Assembly: GCA_017744915.1 (NCBI GenBank)
Contig: JAGIAH010000010.1
Span: 94,258 to 158,257 of the forward strand
Length of the DNA stretch: 64,000 bases
Reading direction: 5' to 3'
Origin: Agrobacterium tumefaciens
GTDB taxonomy: Bacteria > Pseudomonadota > Alphaproteobacteria > Rhizobiales > Rhizobiaceae
Shown here: piece by piece, positions 57,732 through 64,000 of the stretch
How positions within the stretch are numbered: position 1 is the stretch's first letter
Layout: each line of letters starts with the position of its first letter
Notes under the pieces: model-generated
Databases searched by the model: none
Seen by the model: the letters and a program-made list of their open reading frames with translations, nothing else
Told to the model about the DNA's origin: nothing
Program-made: the position numbers and the translations under genes

Positions 57732-58517
57732 ATGAGGCCAGGACAGCAAAACAAGCGCGGCCGGGGGCGTGGAAACAACAACAATAACAATGGTGGCGGT
57801 AACAACAACTTCAACCGCAAGGGCGGCAATCCGCTTACCAGGACTTATGACAGTTCCGGCCCCGATGTTAAAATCCGTGGCACAGCCCAGCACATAGCGG
57901 AAAAATACGCGGCTCTGGCGCGCGACGCGCAGAGTTCCGGCGACCGCGTGATCGCTGAAAACTATCTGCAGCACGCTGAACATTACAACCGCATCATCGC
58001 CTCGGCTCAGGCCCAGATGCAGGAACGCTTCCAGCGCGACGACCGCGGCGACTATAACGCTGCCGATGGCGACGACATGGATGTGAACGACGGCGATGAA
58101 GGCGTCGTTGCACCGCAGCAGCAGGCCGAACAGGCCGAGCGCGTGCAGCAGCCGGAACGCCAGGAGCGTACTGAGCGGAACGAGCAGCGCCAGGAACGTC
58201 GTGAGCGTCCCGAACGCCGCGAACGGCAGGAGCGCCAGCCGCGCCAGCCGCAGGTGGCCGCCGAACAGCAGCCGCCGGTCTATGACGCCAGCCAGGCGCC
58301 GCAGCCGGTCATCGAAGGCACGCCCATGGAAGTGGCCGTCGAGGAAGAGCAGCAGCAGGCGGAAGCTCCGGCCGAACGCGCACCCAAGGCGCGCCGGGCA
58401 ACCGGTCCGCGCCAGCGCCGCCCGCGCCGCACCGCCGCTGCGGAAGGTGCCGAAGGCGAAGATGCGCCGGCCGGTGAAGATGCCCCCGCTGCCACGCTTG
58501 AGAATGCTGCTGAATAA
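57732..58517 (+). CDS. DUF4167 domain-containing protein
   Basis: This 261-aa protein is an alphaproteobacterial family of unknown function. The N-terminus is basic and asparagine/glycine-rich (GQQNKRGRGRG, followed by runs of N). The conserved domain follows (~35-105: IRGTAQHIAEKYAALARDAQSSGDRVIAENYLQHAEHYNRI). A long low-complexity part is rich in Arg, Glu and Gln (ERQERTERNEQRQERRERPE), and an acidic, alanine-rich tail ends it. The arrangement suggests RNA or ribosome association; that is inference. ATG at 57732 is chosen for the conserved N-terminus (MRPGQQNKRG). Confidence 0.88.
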   Translation: MRPGQQNKRGRGRGNNNNNNGGGNNNFNRKGGNPLTRTYDSSGPDVKIRGTAQHIAEKYAALARDAQSSGDRVIAENYLQHAEHYNRIIASAQAQMQERFQRDDRGDYNAADGDDMDVNDGDEGVVAPQQQAEQAERVQQPERQERTERNEQRQERRERPERRERQERQPRQPQVAAEQQPPVYDASQAPQPVIEGTPMEVAVEEEQQQAEAPAERAPKARRATGPRQRRPRRTAAAEGAEGEDAPAGEDAPAATLENAAE

Positions 58518-58546
58518 GCAGCGTCTGCAAATCAGCTACGCGATCG

Positions 58547-58572
58547 AAAAACTCCGGCTTGCCGGAGTTTTT
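58547..58572 (+). terminator. Intrinsic terminator after the DUF4167 gene
   Basis: An 11-bp stem (58547-58557 with 58562-58572) with a CTTG loop lies 29 bp after the stop and continues into T-rich sequence. Confidence 0.88.
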
Positions 58573-58672
58573 TGTTTTTGGCGGTCGATGAGAGACGGGC
58601 TGTCGCCCGGCTTGATCGCAGAACGGAATTGATGCCGGTCAAATCCGGTGAAAATTTCCCGCACGGCGAATT

Positions 58673-58708
58673 CTCGCCCCTTTAAACCCATGAAAATGCC
58701 TCCCATAT
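58673..58708 (+). promoter_or_regulatory. RpoH (heat-shock) type promoter of clpB
   Basis: TCTCGCCCTTTAA at 58673-58685 differs by one base from the RpoH -35 consensus TCTCNCCCTTGAA, and CCCATAT at 58702-58708 fits the -10 with about 15 nt between. The leader to clpB would be about 160 nt. Heat-shock control of clpB is established in bacteria. Confidence 0.68.
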
Positions 58709-58879
58709 TCGTGCAGGAAGGACGGAAGCCGCATTCGCCGGCGCCCGGCCATCAAGAGGCGGCGATCGTGAAATCCTTAAAACACGGCTGTCGTAGCGGG
58801 GCTTGCCTTTGAGGGAGCCTCAACCCTAACACCCGGATCCGTGCCGAAAGCGGGCGGGCCGGTCTATGGAGGTTCGACT

Positions 58880-61504
58880 ATGAATATTGAAAAATACTCC
58901 GAACGCGTTCGCGGTTTTCTGCAATCGGCGCAGACTTTTGCGCTTGCCGAAAACCATCAGCAGTTTTCGCCCGAACATGTTCTGAAGGTCCTGCTCGATG
59001 ATGAGCAGGGCATGGCTGCATCCCTGATCGAGCGTGCGGGCGGCGACGCCAAGGAAGCGCGTCTTGCCAATGATGCGGCGCTTGCAAAATTGCCCAAGGT
59101 TTCCGGCGGCAATGGCGGCCTTTCGCTGACGGCCCCGCTCGCCAAGGTATTTTCGACCGCTGAAGACCTTGCCAAGAAGGCCGGCGACAGTTTCGTCACC
59201 GTCGAGCGTCTTCTGCAGGCGCTTGCGATTGAAAGCTCCGCTTCCACCTCGGCTTCCCTGAAGAAGGCGGGCGTGACGGCGCAGGCGCTCAATCAGGTCA
59301 TCAACGACATTCGCAAGGGCCGCACGGCTGACAGCGCCAATGCCGAACAGAGCTTTGACGCGCTGAAGAAATATGCGCGCGATCTGACTGAGGAAGCCCG
59401 CGAGGGTAGACTCGACCCTGTGATCGGCCGTGATGACGAAATTCGCCGTACCATCCAGGTCCTCTCGCGCCGTACCAAAAACAATCCCGTGCTGATCGGT
59501 GAACCGGGCGTCGGTAAAACGGCGATCGCCGAAGGCCTTGCGCTGCGCATCGTCAATGGCGACGTGCCTGAGAGCCTGAAGGACAAGAAACTGATGGCGC
59601 TCGATATGGGCGCGCTGATCGCCGGTGCGAAATATCGCGGTGAATTCGAAGAGCGCCTGAAGGCTGTGCTGAACGAGGTGCAGGCCGAAAACGGTGGCAT
59701 CATCCTGTTCATCGACGAGATGCACACGCTGGTCGGTGCCGGCAAGGCCGATGGCGCAATGGATGCGTCTAATCTGCTGAAGCCTGCGCTTGCCCGTGGT
59801 GAGCTGCACTGCGTTGGCGCCACCACGCTCGATGAATATCGCAAGCATGTGGAGAAGGACCCGGCCCTTGCCCGCCGTTTCCAGCCCGTGCTGGTGGATG
59901 AACCGAACGTCGAGGACACGATCTCGATCCTGCGCGGTCTGAAGGAAAAATACGAACAGCACCACAAGGTTCGCATCTCGGATTCGGCCCTTGTTGCGGC
60001 TGCGACGCTTTCCAACCGCTACATCACCGACCGCTTCCTGCCCGATAAGGCAATCGACCTGATGGACGAGGCCGCCTCGCGTCTTCGCATGCAGGTGGAT
60101 TCCAAGCCGGAAGAACTGGACGAACTGGATCGCCGCATCATTCAGCTGAAGATCGAACGCGAAGCCCTGAAGCAGGAAACGGACCAGTCTTCCGTTGACC
60201 GCCTCAAGAAGCTCGAGGACGAGCTGGCCGATACGGAAGAAAAGGCAGATGCGCTGACGGCCCGCTGGCAGGCGGAAAAACAGAAGCTCGGCCATGCCGC
60301 AGACCTCAAGAAGCGGCTCGACGAGGCCCGCAACGAACTGGCGATCGCCCAGCGCAACGGCCAGTTCCAGCGCGCCGGCGAGTTGACCTATGGCATCATT
60401 CCCGGCCTCGAAAAGGAACTGGCTGCGGCGGAAGCCCGCGACAGCAGCGGTGCCGGCTCGATGGTGCAGGAAGTGGTGACGGCGGATAATATCGCCCATG
60501 TCGTGTCGCGCTGGACGGGTATTCCGGTCGACAAGATGCTGGAAGGTCAGCGCGAAAAGCTGCTGCGCATGGAAGACGAACTTGCCAAGTCCGTTGTCGG
60601 ACAGGGTGAGGCCGTGCAGGCGGTGTCCAAGGCGGTTCGCCGTTCGCGCGCGGGCCTGCAGGATCCCAACCGGCCGATCGGTTCGTTCATCTTCCTCGGC
60701 CCGACGGGTGTGGGCAAGACCGAGCTGACCAAGTCGCTCGCCCGCTTCCTGTTCGACGATGAAACCGCGATGGTTCGCCTCGACATGTCGGAATATATGG
60801 AGAAACACTCCGTTGCCCGGCTGATCGGCGCGCCTCCCGGCTATGTCGGTTACGAAGAGGGCGGTGCGCTGACGGAAGCGGTTCGCCGCCGGCCCTATCA
60901 GGTCGTGTTGTTCGACGAGATCGAAAAGGCGCATCCGGATGTGTTCAACGTCCTGCTGCAGGTGCTGGATGACGGCCGCCTCACGGATGGCCAGGGCCGC
61001 ACCGTCGATTTCAAGAACACCATCATCATCATGACCTCGAACCTCGGTTCGGAATTCATGACGCAGATGGGCGACAACGACGATGTGGATTCGGTTCGTG
61101 AACTGGTCATGGAGCGGGTTCGGTCGCATTTCCGGCCGGAATTCCTCAACCGTATCGACGATATCATCCTGTTCCACCGCCTGCGGCGCGATGAGATGGG
61201 TGCGATCGTGGAAATCCAGCTGAAGCGTCTTGTATCGCTTCTGGCCGATCGCAAGATCACGCTGGAACTGGATGAGGACGCCCGCAACTGGCTTGCCAAC
61301 AAGGGTTACGATCCGGCCTATGGCGCACGTCCGTTGAAGCGGGTGATCCAGAAATCGGTTCAGGATCGGCTTGCCGAAATGATCCTCAGTGGCGAAGTCC
61401 CGGATGGTTCGCGGGTCAAGGTGACCTCGGGCACCGACCGGCTGCTCTTCAAGGTCAAGCCCGCCAAGGGTGAAGCCGAAGCCGAAACCGCCGATGCGGC
61501 ATAA
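58880..61504 (+). CDS. clpB: ATP-dependent disaggregase ClpB
   Basis: This 874-aa AAA+ hexamer resolubilises protein aggregates with DnaK. It comprises an N-terminal substrate domain (~1-150), a first ATPase (Walker [14 protein letters not shown] near 205, Walker [15 protein letters not shown]), the regulatory coiled-coil middle domain (~400-530), and a second ATPase ([28 protein letters not shown]). ATG at 58880 has GGAGG just upstream and gives the family start [15 protein letters not shown]. Length is standard. RpoH-like promoter upstream and terminator downstream. Confidence 0.97.
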   Translation: MNIEKYSERVRGFLQSAQTFALAENHQQFSPEHVLKVLLDDEQGMAASLIERAGGDAKEARLANDAALAKLPKVSGGNGGLSLTAPLAKVFSTAEDLAKKAGDSFVTVERLLQALAIESSASTSASLKKAGVTAQALNQVINDIRKGRTADSANAEQSFDALKKYARDLTEEAREGRLDPVIGRDDEIRRTIQVLSRRTKNNPVLIGEPGVGKTAIAEGLALRIVNGDVPESLKDKKLMALDMGALIAGAKYRGEFEERLKAVLNEVQAENGGIILFIDEMHTLVGAGKADGAMDASNLLKPALARGELHCVGATTLDEYRKHVEKDPALARRFQPVLVDEPNVEDTISILRGLKEKYEQHHKVRISDSALVAAATLSNRYITDRFLPDKAIDLMDEAASRLRMQVDSKPEELDELDRRIIQLKIEREALKQETDQSSVDRLKKLEDELADTEEKADALTARWQAEKQKLGHAADLKKRLDEARNELAIAQRNGQFQRAGELTYGIIPGLEKELAAAEARDSSGAGSMVQEVVTADNIAHVVSRWTGIPVDKMLEGQREKLLRMEDELAKSVVGQGEAVQAVSKAVRRSRAGLQDPNRPIGSFIFLGPTGVGKTELTKSLARFLFDDETAMVRLDMSEYMEKHSVARLIGAPPGYVGYEEGGALTEAVRRRPYQVVLFDEIEKAHPDVFNVLLQVLDDGRLTDGQGRTVDFKNTIIIMTSNLGSEFMTQMGDNDDVDSVRELVMERVRSHFRPEFLNRIDDIILFHRLRRDEMGAIVEIQLKRLVSLLADRKITLELDEDARNWLANKGYDPAYGARPLKRVIQKSVQDRLAEMILSGEVPDGSRVKVTSGTDRLLFKVKPAKGEAEAETADAA

Positions 61505-61508
61505 AAGG

Positions 61509-61534
61509 AAAGGGCTCCGGAAACGGAGCCCTTT
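61509..61534. terminator. Intrinsic terminator after clpB
   Basis: An 11-bp stem (61509-61519 with 61524-61534) with a GAAA tetraloop begins 5 bp after the clpB stop and ends in T's. The A-rich left flank may also help stop the convergent peptidase gene. Confidence 0.9.
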
Positions 61535-61572
61535 TCATATGGCGTGGAAGTCGATCCGGTATTTTCCGCAGA

Positions 61573-63519
61573 TCAGCGGCTTGCCACTTGATTGGGCTTT
61601 TCATCGATGTTGAGCAGATTATCGATGCGTTTTCTCTCGTCGGAGAACCGTGCCAGCGCCTCGCCGGAAAGGGACTTGCCACCCGGCAGGCGCACCTTCA
61701 TCGCATCCACTTTCGTGCCATTGACGATCAGCTCGTAATGCAGATGTGCGCCGGTCGAAAGCCCGGTCGATCCCACATAGCCGATCACCTGACCCTGGCG
61801 GACCTTGGAACCCTCGGTGACGCCCTTGGCGATCGCACTCTGGTGGTTATAGGAAGAAACATAGCCATTGGCATGGCGGATCAGGGTCTGGTTGCCATAA
61901 CCCGAGGCCCAACCGGCCTTTTCGACAGTGCCGTTGCCCGTCGCGATGATCGGTGTACCGCGCGCGGCCGCCCAGTCGGTGCCGGTGTGCATGCGGCTGA
62001 ATTTCAGCACCGGGTGGCGGCGCATGCCGAAACCAGATGTCATACGGCCGTTCGGAACCGGGTTGCGCAGCAGGAACTGACGGATGCTTTTGCCGTTCTC
62101 GTCGAAATAATCGACGCTATTGTCTTCCGGACTCTGGAATCGGTAAAACCGCGTTTCATTGTCGCCGAACTTGGCGTTGACGTAGAGCAGTTCCGACTTG
62201 TCCGTCGCCTTGCCGTCCGCATCTTCCACGGAGAAGAAGGCTTCCAGAGTATCCGCCGGCTTCAGCTGCGCCTGAAAATCGACGCTGCTGGCCAGAAGCT
62301 TGATGAGCTGCGAAACCATGCTCTGGTTCATGCCGTAGGCCAGAGCCGCCCGGTAGACGCCGTCATAGACACTCGGCAGGTCGCGCCCGGCGGCAGGTGC
62401 CGGTGTACTGTCGAAGGCGGTCGCAACCGCATCGAGTTTCGGCGGCTCGCTGGCCTTGATGAAACGCTTGCGGTCATCGACGGCCATGGTAACCATGTGG
62501 CGGCCCTTGCGATAAAGGCTCACGCGGACAATGTCGCTCTTTTCGTCTTCCTGAATAATGCCGACGCGCAGCACATCGCCACTTTCGACATTGCTCGACT
62601 GGATTTGTGGCGACAGCAACCCGGCGATTTCCGACGATTGTACCTTCGAATAGCCGGCGCCGAACAGGGCGGCCTCGATCGTCTCGGTCTGACGGGCAGG
62701 GATCACGTCGTCGGCATATTCCTTGACGGGCACCGAGGCTGACTGCGGGGTCGAAACCGACATGTTCTGTTCGACAACACGGGCGGCAAGGCCGGCGGTA
62801 ATATCGAGGTCACCCTCATCATTATCGAAACGGCGCGGGTCGATGTAATAAAGGGCCGCGACCTGCTCGTTACCGTCCGTCAGGATCGAGCCGTTGGAAC
62901 GTACCGCCTCCTCGACCTCATCGAAGCTCAGGGAGCCGGCAAAGGCATATTTGGAATGCTGGACGGGAAAAGCGACGGTTTTCAGGCTGACTTCGGATTC
63001 CACTTCGGAGCCATAGATCGTTCCCGTTCGGCTTGCGGCCGGCGCGGGCGCGTCCTTGTCGTCATTGCTCGCAAAGATGTTCAGGGGATCGAAAGCGGGA
63101 TAGTCGTCCTGCTTGGCGTAATTTGCCGCCAACGGAATCTTGACGTGAGAGAAGGGAACCTTGCGGACCACTTCCTTGTCGCCTTCGTTGATGACGGTGG
63201 AAACTTCCATGATCGACCGGTCGGACGGTCGGGCCGCTATATTCGGTGCGACAAGGCGTGTGCCGCGACGCGCGGCTTCCGTGGCATTGTTGCCCATATC
63301 CGCCTTGGCGAAGGCTTCGGCGGGAATGGCAAGCTGCTGGCGACCGTCGAGAGCGGCAAACAGCGCAACCCCCATCAATATGGAAGAGGTAATGCCGGTC
63401 AGGAACGTGCCGGAGAGCCATCGGAGCGAAATTTCGCGACGATCGGGTGCACGGCGCCCTTCCGCCAGAATTGGCGGTTCCGTGCCTAGCGACCGGATCA
63501 CATTGCGATCCGCAGTCAT
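61573..63519 (-). CDS. M23-family peptidoglycan DD-endopeptidase, membrane-anchored
   Basis: This 648-aa cell-wall hydrolase is predicted to cut peptide cross-bridges in peptidoglycan. One N-terminal membrane helix lies at about 38-57 (LTGITSSILMGVALFAALDG). A long periplasmic region covers ~60-490, including LysM/OapA-like stretches, and the Zn-peptidase LytM domain follows (~500-620) with HTGTDWAAARGTPI, the HAN/HQS segment, and the catalytic HLHYE motif near residue 595. This is the ShyA/MepM-type layout. It is transcribed away from the rRNA operon region. Catalytic residues appear intact, so it is probably active rather than a regulator. Confidence 0.9.
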   Translation of the reverse strand: MTADRNVIRSLGTEPPILAEGRRAPDRREISLRWLSGTFLTGITSSILMGVALFAALDGRQQLAIPAEAFAKADMGNNATEAARRGTRLVAPNIAARPSDRSIMEVSTVINEGDKEVVRKVPFSHVKIPLAANYAKQDDYPAFDPLNIFASNDDKDAPAPAASRTGTIYGSEVESEVSLKTVAFPVQHSKYAFAGSLSFDEVEEAVRSNGSILTDGNEQVAALYYIDPRRFDNDEGDLDITAGLAARVVEQNMSVSTPQSASVPVKEYADDVIPARQTETIEAALFGAGYSKVQSSEIAGLLSPQIQSSNVESGDVLRVGIIQEDEKSDIVRVSLYRKGRHMVTMAVDDRKRFIKASEPPKLDAVATAFDSTPAPAAGRDLPSVYDGVYRAALAYGMNQSMVSQLIKLLASSVDFQAQLKPADTLEAFFSVEDADGKATDKSELLYVNAKFGDNETRFYRFQSPEDNSVDYFDENGKSIRQFLLRNPVPNGRMTSGFGMRRHPVLKFSRMHTGTDWAAARGTPIIATGNGTVEKAGWASGYGNQTLIRHANGYVSSYNHQSAIAKGVTEGSKVRQGQVIGYVGSTGLSTGAHLHYELIVNGTKVDAMKVRLPGGKSLSGEALARFSDERKRIDNLLNIDEKPNQVASR

Positions 63520-64000
63520 ACTAGCTGTGCCCCGTCGGTCATGCGCTCTCCAGAAACTTCAGGCGAAGATGTGCAACTTTCAAAGCCGTGAGTCAAATCC
63601 ATCGACGCGGCGGTAGATACATCGCAACGCTCTATATAAGGGCATGCGCAGGCCGGCCCGATATTAACGCTTCGTTGACAAAGCAATTAGTGAGGAACCG
63701 GGCCAAAAGAAGGCGCGCCACCTGTCTTGGGTGTCCGGGTGCTCTTCTCCTGTGCAAAACCCCGGCGGTCAGGGGGGTATGGAAGGGCAGCAATCACTAA
63801 AAAACGAAATTACCTTTTAATTACAGTCGTTTGTATGTTTTTGTAAGTTTTTCGAATTTGGGCTGTTGACTTGTTCGGTGCGGTTCTCTTATAAGTCCGC
63901 TCACTGAACGAGGGCGGCGGCGCTGCTGGCGACGAAGTCTTTCGTTCTAAATAAATCAAGTTGATGAGCTGAATGCTTGTTGGTTTCCGGGGTTTTGAGC
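63520..64000. other. 481-bp region ending in the rrn promoter and leader
   Basis: The first ~340 bp between the peptidase start and the rrn promoter hold no supported gene; a 70-codon open frame at 63588-63800 has no ribosome site and no recognisable family. The remainder is the rRNA operon promoter and leader, described separately. Confidence 0.6.
63866..63895 (+). promoter_or_regulatory. rRNA operon-type sigma-70 promoter and leader start
   Basis: TTGACT (63866-63871) and TATAAG (63890-63895) are separated by 18 nt, followed by a GC-rich discriminator and a leader containing a small hairpin (ACGAA/TTCGT at 63932-63945). The arrangement and leader resemble rrn operons of Rhizobiaceae. The 16S gene would start a short distance beyond the window. 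No rRNA sequence is present inside it. Confidence 0.7.

Larger units (their letters stand above)
58518..58879. other. 362-bp region with terminator and clpB promoter and leader
   Basis: The left part holds the DUF4167 terminator, the middle an RpoH-like promoter, and the right a roughly 160-nt leader ahead of clpB. No coding frame is supported. Confidence 0.6.

Noticed and set aside
58826..61177. 783-codon minus-strand open frame across clpB
   Set aside because: Antisense shadow of a highly conserved gene; His/Gln/Arg-rich low-information translation with no family resemblance.
63588..63800. 70-codon plus-strand open frame before the rrn promoter
   Set aside because: No ribosome site, no family match, and an unusually Arg/Cys-rich translation; probably chance.

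Overview
The window looks like a chromosomal segment of a Rhizobiaceae alphaproteobacterium, most likely of the Agrobacterium/Rhizobium group. The support is: GC-rich coding DNA with tightly packed operons; a PhyR-NepR-EcfG general stress locus; a paired rkpK-lpsL UDP-glucuronate module; PutA regulated by an Lrp-type PutR; the nspC/carboxynorspermidine dehydrogenase pair; dispersed palindromic intergenic repeats; and an rrn-type promoter at the right edge. The species is an inference from overall gene content; no database was searched.

Layout. 1-6.1 kb: the end of a peptide/sugar-type ABC transporter (one ATPase cut by the window edge, one complete), a mannitol/fructuronate-type dehydrogenase, a GntR regulator, a mandelate-racemase-type enolase-superfamily enzyme and a flavin monooxygenase. 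This is a probable sugar-acid catabolic locus. 6.3-18.5 kb: a LysR gene divergent from a nine-gene operon. The operon holds a complete branched-chain-type ABC importer, a GMC oxidoreductase, a 3-hydroxyisobutyrate-dehydrogenase-like enzyme, acetoacetyl-CoA synthetase and 3-hydroxybutyrate dehydrogenase, and an AraC gene follows. 19.2-21.6 kb: a membrane PQQ glucose dehydrogenase. 21.6-26.7 kb: a stress-type island with a ferritin-like DUF892 protein, a 73-aa protein, and a three-gene cluster of N-formylglutamate-amidohydrolase-like protein, QEGLA metallopeptidase-like protein and ATP-grasp ligase. 26.7-29.1 kb: UDP-glucuronate epimerase and UDP-glucose dehydrogenase. 29.5-38.7 kb: EamA transporter, glutathionyl-hydroquinone reductase, LysR, aminoadipate semialdehyde dehydrogenase, PutA and PutR.

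38.7-46.5 kb is the general stress response locus: EcfG sigma factor, NepR anti-sigma factor, divergent PhyR, two HWE/HisKA_2-type kinases, a PRC-barrel protein, GalE, and a holin-like/YqjD-like pair. Reading the DNA by eye, I find five perfect matches to the EcfG promoter pattern (GGAAC, 16-17 nt, CGTT). They lie ahead of phyR, the adjacent kinase, the PRC-barrel gene, the YqjD-like gene and the distant 73-aa gene; several weaker matches lie near other genes. The phyR/nepR intergenic region carries two back-to-back -35 elements that together form a perfect inverted repeat.

46.7-49.1 kb: carboxynorspermidine decarboxylase and dehydrogenase (the alternative spermidine route). 49.4-57.3 kb: DEAD-box helicase, aspartokinase, PtsP (EI-Ntr), RF1 and PrmC. 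57.7-63.5 kb: DUF4167 protein, ClpB with an RpoH-like promoter, and an M23 peptidoglycan endopeptidase. The last ~140 bp are an rRNA-operon-type promoter and leader; the 16S gene would lie just outside the window. I saw no CRISPR arrays, insertion sequences, phage genes or tRNA genes.
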